NCBI GenBank assembly: GCA_029267335.1
Contig: JAJUJC010000001.1
Span: 186,001 to 250,000, forward strand
Source: Intestinibacillus massiliensis
GTDB lineage: Bacteria > Bacillota > Clostridia > Oscillospirales > Butyricicoccaceae
Length of the DNA stretch: 64,000 bases
Direction of reading: 5' to 3'
Below are positions 48,893 to 57,900 of the stretch, in pieces. Made by a program: the position numbers and the translations under genes. The notes beneath the pieces were generated by a model. It worked only from the letters and a program-made list of their open reading frames with translations. It did not search any database and was not told the origin of the DNA. Position 1 is the first letter of the stretch. Every line of letters begins with the position of its first letter.

Positions 48893-48928
48893 TTCGATAT
48901 TGACGAATTGATGGGTATGCTGTATATT
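48893..48928 (+). promoter_or_regulatory. Promoter of the IclR gene overlapped by candidate IclR operator, copy 2
   Basis: TTGACG (-35, 48900-48905), 17-bp spacer and TATATT (-10, 48923-48928). The inverted repeat TTCGATATTGACGAA (48893-48907) covers the -35, which suggests negative autoregulation. No other gene is seen between 48666 and 48967. Confidence 0.55.
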
Positions 48929-48967
48929 TTTAGTATTATCTTTGTGACACAGAAAAGAGACTGTTCT

Positions 48968-49642
48968 ATGAAAACGATCCAATCCATCGACAAGACGATG
49001 AAGCTCCTCAACTATATTGCGGAGCATAAGGGCACGGTCACGATGACCGACATCAGTCATGCGCTCAATATTCCAATGGCGACGCTGCACGGTTTTCTCT
49101 CCACGCTCGAGGCTTGGGAAATGGTCTCTAAGGACGCGGCAGGAAAATATCGGCTTGGCGCGAAGCTGTTTCACCTCAGCTTGTTCTGCACAGAGCCGCA
49201 GCAGGTACGCACGGCGGTGTACCCCATCCTACGCCGCCTCGCCGCAGAATTTGACGAAACACTGCACCTCGGTATCTTAATGGGAGATACCCTCATTTAT
49301 GCAGATCGCGCAGAGCCAGAGCAGCCTTTCCGCACGACCGCCGCGGTCGGCGAAGCGGTACCGTATCACGACTCCGCTATCGGTATTATGATTCACATTG
49401 CCAACAATCAACCGGTCCCCATAGAATATCTGCAACACTGCAATGATATGGCGCAGGATGGCTACTGCCTGAAATATGAACCGGAAATGGATGCATATTG
49501 CCTCGCGGTCCCCTTTCTACAACCCGGCAGAAAATGCATTGCGGGGTTCAGCGTCGTCATTCCCGCTTTTCGCTATCAGGACACGCTTATCCGACACATT
49601 GTGCAGCGTATTCAGGACTCCTGCCGCTTGATTACCCTGTGA
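48968..49642 (+). CDS. IclR-family transcription regulator
   Basis: 224 residues. N-terminal winged helix-turn-helix at about 1-65 (IDKTMKLLNYIAEHKGTVTMTDISHALNIPMATLHGFLSTLEAW) and IclR effector domain at about 80-220 (LHLGILMGDTLIYADRAEPEQPFR, and a conserved Cys near YCLKYEPEMDAYCLAVPF). ATG 48968 has only a weak AAGAGA upstream. Its 3' end overlaps the 3' end of the mog gene by 11 nt on the opposite strand. Confidence 0.85.
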   Translation: MKTIQSIDKTMKLLNYIAEHKGTVTMTDISHALNIPMATLHGFLSTLEAWEMVSKDAAGKYRLGAKLFHLSLFCTEPQQVRTAVYPILRRLAAEFDETLHLGILMGDTLIYADRAEPEQPFRTTAAVGEAVPYHDSAIGIMIHIANNQPVPIEYLQHCNDMAQDGYCLKYEPEMDAYCLAVPFLQPGRKCIAGFSVVIPAFRYQDTLIRHIVQRIQDSCRLITL

Positions 49643-50168
49643 TACTTGGTGCATCAGACTGCGCGCACTCCGTATCGCGCCCGGTCAGAATGCCCAGTGC
49701 ATGCTCGAGCTGCGGCAGCACAAACGTCAGATTTTCCCGCACGGCTTTGGGACTGCCCGGCAGATTGAGAATGAGCGTGCTCTTTCGGATGGCGGCGACG
49801 CCGCGGCTGAGCATGGCACGCCCCGTGATTTGCATGCCAAAAGCGCGCATCGCCTCCGGGATGCCGGGAACGAGCCGCTGCGCCACCGCGAGCGTCGCCT
49901 CCGGCGTGACATCACGTGGTGACAGACCCGTTCCGCCCGTCGTCAGAACAAGATCCGCGATGCCATGATCGCAGATTGTGCGCAATTCCTGCTCCAATAG
50001 ATTTTGCTCGTCGGGAAGCAGGGTATAGCGTACAACGCAATACCCCGCCTGCTCCATCCGCTCCTGTGCCGCAGGCCCGCTGATATCAACCCGTTCTCCC
50101 TTGGCGCCCTTGTCGCTCGCGGTGATGACCGCGACGCGGTAAGCGGCGCCTTTATTCGTTGACAACAT
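49632..50168 (-). CDS. Molybdopterin adenylyltransferase (Mog/MoaB family)
   Basis: 178 residues. Motifs ASDKGAKGERVDISGPA, LVLTTGGTGLSPRDVTPEATL and LPGSPKAVRENLTFVLPQLEHAL are those of MogA/MoaB, which adenylates molybdopterin before metal insertion. ATG 50168 (GGGGGA upstream) is preferred over one three codons earlier. It overlaps the upstream MOSC gene. It is the last gene of the tup-moa operon. Confidence 0.9.
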   Translation of the reverse strand: MLSTNKGAAYRVAVITASDKGAKGERVDISGPAAQERMEQAGYCVVRYTLLPDEQNLLEQELRTICDHGIADLVLTTGGTGLSPRDVTPEATLAVAQRLVPGIPEAMRAFGMQITGRAMLSRGVAAIRKSTLILNLPGSPKAVRENLTFVLPQLEHALGILTGRDTECAQSDAPSITG

Positions 50169-50586
50169 GAATTTCATCCCCCACCGTGATTTGTCCGCCG
50201 CGCACTACACATGCAAAAATACCTTCTCGCGGCATGATACAGTCGCCCATCTGCTGATAAATCGCGCAGCCTTGATGGCAATGTTTCCCGATCTGCGTGA
50301 CTTGCAGACAGATCGTTCCGCATTGCAGGCGCGTGCCGATCGGCAATGTTTTGAGGTCATAGCCCTCCACCACGAGATTTTCTCCGAAATCACCGTATAG
50401 CACCTGCGCGCCCCGCGCACGGAACGCCTCGATCTGCTCCGCCGCGAGCAGGCTGACCTGGCGATGCCACGGCCCCGCATGGGCATCGTGCTCCAACCCG
50501 TAGTTTTCAAGCAGCCATGCCTGACCGATGTTTTCCTTACGCGTACCCTTTTCACTGCTCCTGCAAACCGCAATGATCTTTCCCAT
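50152..50586 (-). CDS. MOSC-domain protein
   Basis: 144 residues. The single MOSC domain is shown by GLEHDAHAGPWHRQVSLLAAEQIEAFRARG, YGDFGENLVVEG and the Cys-containing IGKHCHQGCAIYQQMGDCIMPREGIFACV. Stand-alone MOSC proteins handle sulfur in molybdenum/tungsten cofactor chemistry. It lies between moaA (3 nt gap) and mog (17 nt overlap). A second MOSC unit is fused to MoaC upstream. Confidence 0.88.
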   Translation of the reverse strand: MGKIIAVCRSSEKGTRKENIGQAWLLENYGLEHDAHAGPWHRQVSLLAAEQIEAFRARGAQVLYGDFGENLVVEGYDLKTLPIGTRLQCGTICLQVTQIGKHCHQGCAIYQQMGDCIMPREGIFACVVRGGQITVGDEIHVVNE

Positions 50587-50589
50587 ATG

Positions 50590-51561
50590 TTATCCTCCAA
50601 TCGACACCATATCTCGATTTTCTGTATCTGTGTTTTGTTCATAAAAATGATGCTGCGCAGGCTTGTTCGTGATTGCCTGTGCAATCGCCTGCGCAATTAG
50701 CGCATCGTCTGCACCGCCGCGCAGCAGACGGCACAGATCGAGCTGCGGCGGCTGATGCAGACACAGCTTGAGCTGACCGTCCGCAGTTAACCGCAAACGA
50801 TTGCATTGCTCGCAAAAACGATGAGAGACCGCGGCGATCACGCCGATCCTGCCGCGAAAACCGGATACGGCGTAATACTGTGCTGGGCCGTTGCCCAGTT
50901 TTTCTGTACAGGGCATGAGCACGCCGAAAGCGCCTTCAAGCCGTGCGAGCACCTGCTCCATCGGAATAGGACGATAGCCCACCGCCTGCCCCATTGGCAT
51001 CAGTTCGATAAAGCGCACCGCATCCACCTGCTCCCGCGCGAGCGCTGCAAGCGGCAGAAGATCGTCCTCATTCCAACCCGCGAGGGGCACGCAGTTGAGC
51101 TTGACCCGCATGCCCTGCGTGCGGGCTGCGGCAATACCGCGCAGCGTTTCTTCCAACGTACCGCGCCGAGTGATGCGCGCGAAACGATCCTCGCGCAGCG
51201 TATCCAAACTGACATTGACCGCGTCCACACCTGCTGTTCGCAATGCAGCCGCAGACTCCGCGAGTAGCACGCCGTTTGTCGTTAAAGTGATCTGCTCGAT
51301 GCCCGGGATCGCGCGCAGAACGGATATGAGTACGGGCAGATCTTTCCTGACGAGTGGCTCTCCGCCCGTCAGCTTGATCTTGCGCACGCCCTGCGCGGCA
51401 AAGATCACGCACAGACGCTTGATCTCTTCAAAGGTAAGTATATTCGCATGCGTTTGCGCGCAAATGCCCTGCTCTGGCATACAGTACACGCAGCGCAGAT
51501 TACACCGATCGGTCACGGATACGCGCAAATAATCGACCTTCCGTTCCTGCCCATCACGCAT
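50590..51561 (-). CDS. moaA: GTP 3',8-cyclase MoaA
   Basis: 323 residues, radical SAM. The N-terminal cluster C20-x3-C24-x2-C27 (CNLRCVYC), the [10 protein letters not shown] block, and the C-terminal cluster C-x2-C...C ([19 protein letters not shown]) with SAM/GTP residues are present. The protein ends in Gly-Gly, important for MoaA activity. ATG 51561 overlaps the MOSC-MoaC stop by 8 nt; a longer frame upstream has no ribosome binding site. First step of pterin cofactor synthesis. Confidence 0.94.
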   Translation of the reverse strand: MRDGQERKVDYLRVSVTDRCNLRCVYCMPEQGICAQTHANILTFEEIKRLCVIFAAQGVRKIKLTGGEPLVRKDLPVLISVLRAIPGIEQITLTTNGVLLAESAAALRTAGVDAVNVSLDTLREDRFARITRRGTLEETLRGIAAARTQGMRVKLNCVPLAGWNEDDLLPLAALAREQVDAVRFIELMPMGQAVGYRPIPMEQVLARLEGAFGVLMPCTEKLGNGPAQYYAVSGFRGRIGVIAAVSHRFCEQCNRLRLTADGQLKLCLHQPPQLDLCRLLRGGADDALIAQAIAQAITNKPAQHHFYEQNTDTENRDMVSIGG

Positions 51562-52456
51562 GCTCCTGCTCCTTGTCCCGTTCAAAAACGCCACTCTTTC
51601 CGCCATCCTTGTGCAGCAGGCACACCTCCTCGAGCACCATTGCACGATCGATTGCCTTGCACATATCGTAGATCGTGAGCAGTGCGACGCTTGCGCCGGT
51701 GAGCGCCTCCATTTCCACGCCCGTTTTACCTTCCGTCTGCACGGTACACAGCACCGTAACCGTATGGCTCACCGCATCGCAGGTAAAGTCTACGCTGCAC
51801 CGTTGGAGTAGCAACGGATGACACATCGGAATGAGTGCGGCGGTCTGTTTGGTCGCCATGATGCCCGCAATGCGCGCAGTCCCCAATACGTCACCCTTTT
51901 CGATAGTACCCTGTTCAATATGCCGCAGCGTTTCCGGTTCCATGCGAATGCGTCCGCGTGCGGTGGCCGTGCGCTTTGTAATCGCTTTTTCCGTAATATC
52001 CACCATGATGGCGTGACCATTTTCGTCGAAATGGCTGAGTTTTTTCACTGTATCTCCCACGTGAATTTTCCCTCCTCTACATACCTCCGCATACATTACC
52101 TGCTCCCGCAACTGGCAGCTCAGGCCTTGGACTGCACGCGGACACGCCGCGTAGCAACCTTTTTTACGCGCCGCGATACGCAACACGGACTCACCGATCG
52201 CAAGTGTCCCGTCACGCGGCGCGTTGCAGGGCATCGGCAGATCGAGCAAAATGTTTTCGTGTATTTTGGAAAAGCATAGCCCCTGCACGGTCTGCTGCTT
52301 CATCCATCTTCGGGTGTCCCGGGGCATTAGGCACACATCGGCATGCCGATCGCCGAGCACACCGCGTCCTTGCAGCACGCGCACACACGGCACGCTCAGG
52401 TGCTCCCCCTTTTTGAGCGCCTGAATATAGAGCGCTCCCACATAGTTATTGTTCAA
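51554..52456 (-). CDS. moaC: Fusion of MOSC domain and cyclic pyranopterin synthase MoaC
   Basis: 300 residues. About 1-137 is a MOSC-like domain ([52 protein letters not shown]). About 138-300 is MoaC ([67 protein letters not shown]). MoaC completes cyclic pyranopterin formation with MoaA, which is encoded next. It overlaps moeA-PBP by 11 nt and moaA by 8 nt. Confidence 0.9.
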   Translation of the reverse strand: MNNNYVGALYIQALKKGEHLSVPCVRVLQGRGVLGDRHADVCLMPRDTRRWMKQQTVQGLCFSKIHENILLDLPMPCNAPRDGTLAIGESVLRIAARKKGCYAACPRAVQGLSCQLREQVMYAEVCRGGKIHVGDTVKKLSHFDENGHAIMVDITEKAITKRTATARGRIRMEPETLRHIEQGTIEKGDVLGTARIAGIMATKQTAALIPMCHPLLLQRCSVDFTCDAVSHTVTVLCTVQTEGKTGVEMEALTGASVALLTIYDMCKAIDRAMVLEEVCLLHKDGGKSGVFERDKEQEHA

Positions 52457-54356
52457 GATGGATCACCTCGCCGCAGCGGCCGGTCGTATAACCCCCGAGC
52501 TGCATGAGTTTGTCGCGAAATGCCGCTGCACGCAGCATTTCGATCAATACCGCAATGTACGGCAGTTCCATGTACTTTTCCGGCACGGCGAAATCGTATT
52601 CCTCAATCGCAAGCGGTACAAAGTCCAGTCCAAGCGCACGCGCCGCGGATTCAATGCCCATGCCCGCCTGCGCGCTGCCGTCCTGCACCGCCGCCGCGAC
52701 CGCCATATGTGTGGTGGCCTCATGCGTATAACCGTCGAGCTGCGCAGGTGCAATACCGTTTTCACGCAGCAAATGATCGAGCAGTACACGGGTGCCCGCG
52801 CCGCGCTGTCGGTTGATGAAGCGGCAGTGGGTCAGATCCGAAACGGTATGTAAACCGAGCGGGTTACCGCGTGCCACGATCAGACCCTGCACGCGCCCCA
52901 CGCCCCGGATGAGCGCCATGGGCACGTCCGGCAGCACCCGCCGGATATCGGGGATGTTATACTGTCCGGTCTCGCTGTCGAGCAGGTGAATGGGCGCAAG
53001 GTGTGCTTCTCCGCGCCGCAGCGAGAGCAGCCCCGCCATGCTGCCGACATGAGTGCTCGACAGGCGGATACCCTCGCGTGCGAGCAGCTCATCTGCCAGT
53101 ACATCCAGAATCAGATCATGACTGCCGATAGACACAAGAGTGCGTCTGATCTCATGCATTGTGCGATAAAGCGCGACGGATACGTTTTCACCCGCCTCCA
53201 CGCCCTCACTGTTTTGCGGGATCACGCAAAAACCGTCCGCACGCACGAGAGACATTGCCGCGCCCGCACCGCGCGCAAGCGGAGCAGCGATCAGCCTGTC
53301 ATCCACAACCCCCAATTTGACCCGCACATATTCTCTATATTTGAGAGAGGATACCACGCGGCGGGACAGCACCGCAGTCACGCTGGTGTGCGTATCCACA
53401 GGGCGTCCTGTCAATGCGCGCAGCAGCGGCTGCACGAAGTTTTGATAGGTCAGGTATGCCGCGACCGGATACCCCGGCAGACCGATGACCGGCTTGCCCT
53501 CGACAACCGCGAGGATGGCGGGCTTACCCGGCTTGCTCGCAACGCCATGCACCACGACGGCACCCAGTTCGCGCAGCACCTGCACGGTATAATCCTCGCG
53601 TCCCGCGCTCGTGCCGGCATTGACGAGCACCACCTCGTGTTCACGCACTGCCTGCGCAATGCGCGCGCGCAGCAGGGCACGATCGTCCGGCGTGATCGGA
53701 AAGCGCACCGCAATACCGCCGTCCTGCTCGACCATTGCACTCAACATGCGGCTATTGGACTCCAAAATGCTGTCCTCGCCCGGCATGCTGTCCGGCTCGA
53801 TGATCTCCGTGCCGGTCGGCAGCACCGCAACGCGCGGCTTTGTGAGCACCAAAAGCCGCACGATACCGCCTGAAAGCAGCACGCCGATGTCGATCGGACG
53901 GATGATCTGGCGGCTGTGCACAAGCATTTCCGTCGCAACGATGTCCTCACCAATCGGACGGATATGCTGCCAAGGTGCGGCCGCCGCGCGGATCTCCACG
54001 CAATCATCACCCTTTTTCACCACATCTTCCGCCATAATGACCGCGTCGAACGGCAAACGGATCGGATCGCCCGTGTCCACCTCCTGATAGTCTGCGCCCC
54101 GCCGCAGCGTTACAGGATGCTGTACATCCGCGCCGTGTGTGACTTCGGTGCGCACCGCGATGCCATCCATCGCCGCTGCGTTATATAGCGGAGAGCACAC
54201 ACGCGCATAGACCGGCTCCGCCGCGATACGCCCACAGGCGTATTCTGCATGTACCCATTCGCTTCGGGGACACAGCGCGTCTCCCAATGCCGCATGAAAG
54301 CGCTCCTGCGCCCGCTCCACCGGCAAATTTGTCAGATATAAATTGCGTTTATTCAT
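52446..54356 (-). CDS. MoeA with C-terminal periplasmic-binding-like domain
   Basis: 636 residues. About 1-400 is MoeA ([55 protein letters not shown]), which inserts molybdate or tungstate into adenylated molybdopterin. About 420-620 is a PBP-like domain ([72 protein letters not shown]) of the kind seen fused to MoeA in archaea and Clostridia. It may sense or deliver the oxyanion. A second MoeA is encoded next to it, so the two may separate Mo and W insertion. Confidence 0.9.
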   Translation of the reverse strand: MNKRNLYLTNLPVERAQERFHAALGDALCPRSEWVHAEYACGRIAAEPVYARVCSPLYNAAAMDGIAVRTEVTHGADVQHPVTLRRGADYQEVDTGDPIRLPFDAVIMAEDVVKKGDDCVEIRAAAAPWQHIRPIGEDIVATEMLVHSRQIIRPIDIGVLLSGGIVRLLVLTKPRVAVLPTGTEIIEPDSMPGEDSILESNSRMLSAMVEQDGGIAVRFPITPDDRALLRARIAQAVREHEVVLVNAGTSAGREDYTVQVLRELGAVVVHGVASKPGKPAILAVVEGKPVIGLPGYPVAAYLTYQNFVQPLLRALTGRPVDTHTSVTAVLSRRVVSSLKYREYVRVKLGVVDDRLIAAPLARGAGAAMSLVRADGFCVIPQNSEGVEAGENVSVALYRTMHEIRRTLVSIGSHDLILDVLADELLAREGIRLSSTHVGSMAGLLSLRRGEAHLAPIHLLDSETGQYNIPDIRRVLPDVPMALIRGVGRVQGLIVARGNPLGLHTVSDLTHCRFINRQRGAGTRVLLDHLLRENGIAPAQLDGYTHEATTHMAVAAAVQDGSAQAGMGIESAARALGLDFVPLAIEEYDFAVPEKYMELPYIAVLIEMLRAAAFRDKLMQLGGYTTGRCGEVIHLEQ

Positions 54357-54367
54357 CTCGCTGTCTC

Positions 54368-55582
54368 CTATAGCGGAAAAACTTCGACCCAGTCGCCTGC
54401 GCGTTTTCCTTCACAATCCCGTTCCAGTTTGAAATAGCCGTCCGCACGTGTAAGCGATACGATCAGCCCCGATTTGCCATGCACGGGCACCGCGGTGGCG
54501 TTCTCCAGACGTACGGGTTGCAGTACCGTGCGCCCATGCGGGTTGGCGATATTTTCCGTCAACTGCGCGCGACAGAACCACGGTAGCGGTTGTCCGGTCA
54601 GCTCCCGCACCGCCTCCCCAATCACCTGCCGGAATACGAGCAGCGCCGCTACCGGATGCCCGGGCAAGCCCACGAGCACCGTACCCGTGGACACATCCGA
54701 CGCGAGGATCGTAGGCTTGCCGGGCTGAAGCGCCAGACCATGCACGAGCACGCCTGGATGTGCAATCTCCCCAAATATCTGTGCCGTTGCATCCTTTTGT
54801 CCCTGTGAGCTGCCGCCTGATACGACCACAAGGTCGCTGTCCGCCAACGCCGCCGCAAGAACTGAGCGCATGCGCGCTGCATCGTCGCGCAGCGTGGCGC
54901 TGCGCACAAGTGTCATGCCTGAGGCAGCAAGCTCGGCGCGCAGCATACCGGTGTTGACGTCGCGCATCTGCCCCACTGCCGGCACGACCGCAGGCTCGAC
55001 CAATTCATCGCCCGTCGAAAACAGGCTGACCCGCAGCGGCGCGAACACAGGTACCTCGGTCACTCCCGCGGCACACAGCGCACCGATACGCGGTGCATGC
55101 AGGCAGACTCCGCGGTGCAGGAGAACTTCGCCCGCCGCGAGTTCCTCCGCGGCGCGCACGATATGCTGTCCCACCGCGACGCTCGTCCCAACCACGATGG
55201 TGCCGTCCGCCAATGCATCGCAGTATTCCATCATGACGACTGCGTCCGCCCCTACGGGCAGCATCGCGCCGGTAGGCACTGCCGCGCACTGTCCGCTGAC
55301 GAGTGTACCGCGCGCGGGCTGCCCCATGGCAATGCTTTCCACCTGCCGTAAAAAGACCGGCGTATTTTCCTCCGCGCCTGCGGTGTCGCGCGAAAGTACC
55401 GCATAGCCATCCACCATAGACCGTGTAAAATGGGGCAGATCCCTCGCTGCCGTCACATCCTGCGCGAGCACACGGCCCGCAGCGTCCGCAAGCGGAACCT
55501 TCTCCCACCGCAGCAGCGGTGCAAGCAGCGTGCGCGCCTGTTCCTGTGCCTGCTCTACCGTGCATACCTGTAGCAGTCGCAT
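54368..55582 (-). CDS. moeA: MoeA, molybdopterin molybdenum/tungsten transferase
   Basis: 404 residues with the normal MoeA blocks: HFTRSMVDGYAVLSRDTAG, AVPTGAMLPVGADAVVMMEYCD, RVSLFSTGDELVEP, VVSGGSSQGQKD and VLVGLPGHPVAALL. ATG 55582 overlaps the tupC stop (TAATG) and has AAGGTGGGGAG upstream; a longer frame to 55735 has no support. Two moeA genes in tandem are typical of organisms that use both metals or only tungsten enzymes. Confidence 0.92.
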   Translation of the reverse strand: MRLLQVCTVEQAQEQARTLLAPLLRWEKVPLADAAGRVLAQDVTAARDLPHFTRSMVDGYAVLSRDTAGAEENTPVFLRQVESIAMGQPARGTLVSGQCAAVPTGAMLPVGADAVVMMEYCDALADGTIVVGTSVAVGQHIVRAAEELAAGEVLLHRGVCLHAPRIGALCAAGVTEVPVFAPLRVSLFSTGDELVEPAVVPAVGQMRDVNTGMLRAELAASGMTLVRSATLRDDAARMRSVLAAALADSDLVVVSGGSSQGQKDATAQIFGEIAHPGVLVHGLALQPGKPTILASDVSTGTVLVGLPGHPVAALLVFRQVIGEAVRELTGQPLPWFCRAQLTENIANPHGRTVLQPVRLENATAVPVHGKSGLIVSLTRADGYFKLERDCEGKRAGDWVEVFPL

Positions 55583-56265
55583 TATTCTCCCCACCTTTCG
55601 CCCGCGATCACGGTGAAATATTGCCGGACACGTGCATCCGTATGCTGCCGCAGCTCCTGCGGGGTACCTTGTGCGAGCAGTCGTCCCTGCTCGAGGAAAA
55701 GCAGCTTGTCGCAGATGCGCTGAAGCTGTCCCCATTCATGACTGATGAGCACGCTCACAGTATCGTGCTTACGCTCGCGCAGGATCTCTTCAAAAAGCAG
55801 CGTACTTTCCATGTCCATATTCGCAAACGCCTCGTCGAGCAGGAGCAGCCGCGGATAAAACAGCAGTGCCCGCGCCATCGCAAGTTTTTTCTGCTCCCCA
55901 CCCGACAGGCTGCGCGCGTTTTGCTTTCTGTGCTCATATAGTCCGATCTTTTCGAGCCACATCGCGATGCGCACCATATCCTGCCCCTCTCCGCGTATGC
56001 GCAGCGGATAACGCAGGTTCTCCTCCACGCTTGCGTGCAGGATATAAGGCTTTTGCAGTAGTAGCGTGCGCTCGCGCGCGGTCAGACCTTCATAATCGAG
56101 TGTGCCGTGATCGGGTGGCAGCACCCCGCCCATACATTTGATGAGCGTGCTTTTCCCGCAGCCGTTGTGTCCGACCACGCCATAGATGGCGCCGGGGTGC
56201 AGCGTCAATGCCGTAATTTCAAGTGAAAACGAGCCGAGCTGCTTATGTAGATCAGTAATTTTCAT
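55582..56265 (-). CDS. tupC: Tungstate ABC transporter ATPase
   Basis: 227 residues with one ABC domain: Walker A GHNGCGKST, signature LSGGEQKKLAMARALLF, Walker B LLLLDEAFANMD and switch His in LISHEW. Small size with no C-terminal regulatory domain fits TupC. It overlaps tupB by 14 nt. Confidence 0.9.
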   Translation of the reverse strand: MKITDLHKQLGSFSLEITALTLHPGAIYGVVGHNGCGKSTLIKCMGGVLPPDHGTLDYEGLTARERTLLLQKPYILHASVEENLRYPLRIRGEGQDMVRIAMWLEKIGLYEHRKQNARSLSGGEQKKLAMARALLFYPRLLLLDEAFANMDMESTLLFEEILRERKHDTVSVLISHEWGQLQRICDKLLFLEQGRLLAQGTPQELRQHTDARVRQYFTVIAGERWGE

Positions 56266-56920
56266 TGGGTTCCTCCTCCCTGCACAGGCAGTCTACGCTC
56301 CACTGAATCAAAAACGCAATGCCGAGCAGGAGTGCGCCGAGTACGATCGCCTGCCGGTACTCTCCGCGATTGCGCAGCAGCGAGATCGCGGTCGTCATCG
56401 TTCGGGTCTTGTGCTCCAGATTGCCGCCGACGATCATGATCGCGCCGACCTCGCTGATAGAGCGTCCGAAACCCGTCAACACCGCGAGCGTGCAGTCGCG
56501 CCGCATTTCGTGCAGCAGCGTACGGAACACCTGCCGTCGGTCCGCTCCCATGGTGATAGCAAACGCGCGGATACGCGGCGCTTTTTCCGTCGCGCTCGTA
56601 TGTACCATGCTCGCCACGATGGGTACCAAAATCAAAATCTGCGCGAGCACCATTGCGCGCACCGTAAACAACAGCTCCAACCCGCCTAAGGGACCGCTGC
56701 GCATGAGCAACAGGAACACTGCCAGACCCGCGACCACGGGCGGCAGCCCCATTAAGGTATGCAGTATGCGCACGCATACGCGTTTGCCCGGGAAGGCGCA
56801 CCACTCGAGTGCAAAGCCGAGCAGCACACCGAGCGCGCCCGCGAGCAGGGTGGAAAAAAAGGACATGCGCAGCGTCGTACCTACGATCTCCAATATTCCA
56901 TGGTTCAGTAAGTGTTCCAC
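56252..56920 (-). CDS. tupB: Tungstate ABC transporter permease
   Basis: 222 residues with about five transmembrane helices. The EAA-like loop is visible (SATEKAPRIRAFAITMGADRRQVFRTLL), with FGRSISEVGAIMIVGGNLEHKTRTMTTAI, a TupB signature block. The start is GTG 56920, with GGAGGG upstream; the frame further upstream overlaps tupA and has no support. Confidence 0.9.
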   Translation of the reverse strand: MEHLLNHGILEIVGTTLRMSFFSTLLAGALGVLLGFALEWCAFPGKRVCVRILHTLMGLPPVVAGLAVFLLLMRSGPLGGLELLFTVRAMVLAQILILVPIVASMVHTSATEKAPRIRAFAITMGADRRQVFRTLLHEMRRDCTLAVLTGFGRSISEVGAIMIVGGNLEHKTRTMTTAISLLRNRGEYRQAIVLGALLLGIAFLIQWSVDCLCREEEPNENY

Positions 56921-56948
56921 TGTGCATGCCCTCCGTATTTGATTGCGT

Positions 56949-57821
56949 TTACTTGTTTGCCTGCGCGTTCGGTGTGAACAGAGACTGGCCGTACTTCTCC
57001 ACGCCATAATTGCCGATGAGCTTCTGGGTGTCGTCGCTCACAATCCAATTCACGAAATCCTCCGCACCCTGCTGATTGATCTTGTCGTTTAGCGTCGGCG
57101 TAACAGCGATAACGCCGTAGTAATTGAGCAGGGCTTCCGACTTTTCACACACGATGTCGAGCGCACCCTTGTCCGCAAAGGTCAGCCACGTTGCACGGTC
57201 GCTCAGGCAATAGCCGTCTTTCTGTGCAGCAACCGCGAGCGTCGCGCCCATACCCTGTCCTGTGCTTTCATAACCGGTCAGCGTCTTGGGGTCTATGTGG
57301 AGCGTTTTCCAAATCGACAGTTCCTTCTTATTGGTGCCAGAATCATCGCCGCGCGAGATAAACGGCAGCTTGCTATCTGCAATCTTGTAGAAGGTCTGTT
57401 CGACATCTGCATTGGGCTTGACCGCACCATCCTTCGGCCCGACTACGACAAAATCGTTGTACATCACATCGTATCGCTTGACACCATAGCCGTCCGCGAC
57501 GAGCTTGACCTCATCCTTCTTCGCATGCACGAGCAGCACATCCGCCTCACCGTCACGCCCCATTTGCAGTGCGGCTCCCGTGCCGACCGCGATCGTATCC
57601 ACATTCCAACCGGTCTTTTCCGTAAAGTCCGGCAGAATGTAATCAAGCAGACCGGAATCCTGCGTCGAAGTTGTGGTCGCCAAAATGATCTTGCCCTTAT
57701 TTGCGGTGCTCTTCCCTGCTGCATCGTCTGCCGCCGCAGGTGAGGAGGCCTGTCCGCAGCCCGCAAGCAGCGAAAGTAGCAGGCTCCCGGTCAACAGCAG
57801 AGAACTCATCTTATGTTTCAT
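56949..57821 (-). CDS. tupA: Tungstate-binding lipoprotein
   Basis: 290 residues. Signal peptide with lipobox LLAGC. TupA signature motifs are ATTTSTQDSGLLDYILP near the N-terminus and FISRGDDSGTNKKELSIW in the middle, which bind the oxyanion. GQGMGATLAVAAQKDGYCLSDRATW follows. The TTTSTQDSG motif separates TupA from ModA. It is the first gene of a nine-gene operon for uptake and cofactor assembly. The shared operator lies upstream. Confidence 0.93.
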   Translation of the reverse strand: MKHKMSSLLLTGSLLLSLLAGCGQASSPAAADDAAGKSTANKGKIILATTTSTQDSGLLDYILPDFTEKTGWNVDTIAVGTGAALQMGRDGEADVLLVHAKKDEVKLVADGYGVKRYDVMYNDFVVVGPKDGAVKPNADVEQTFYKIADSKLPFISRGDDSGTNKKELSIWKTLHIDPKTLTGYESTGQGMGATLAVAAQKDGYCLSDRATWLTFADKGALDIVCEKSEALLNYYGVIAVTPTLNDKINQQGAEDFVNWIVSDDTQKLIGNYGVEKYGQSLFTPNAQANK

Positions 57822-57843
57822 CTTGCATAGCTCCTTTGTATAA

Positions 57844-57886
57844 ATAATATCACATTATTTATATATGTCAACATATTGTATACAAT
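57844..57886 (-). promoter_or_regulatory. Operator-promoter of the tup-moa operon
   Basis: On the minus strand the order is perfect ATTGTATACAAT (57875-57886), 3 bp, TTGACA (57866-57871), 16 bp, TATTAT (57844-57849). It lies right after the aldehyde dehydrogenase stop, and no terminator is visible between, so transcripts from 59.6 kb may also run into this operon. Confidence 0.82.
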
Positions 57887-57900
57887 TATGCTGACTTGTT

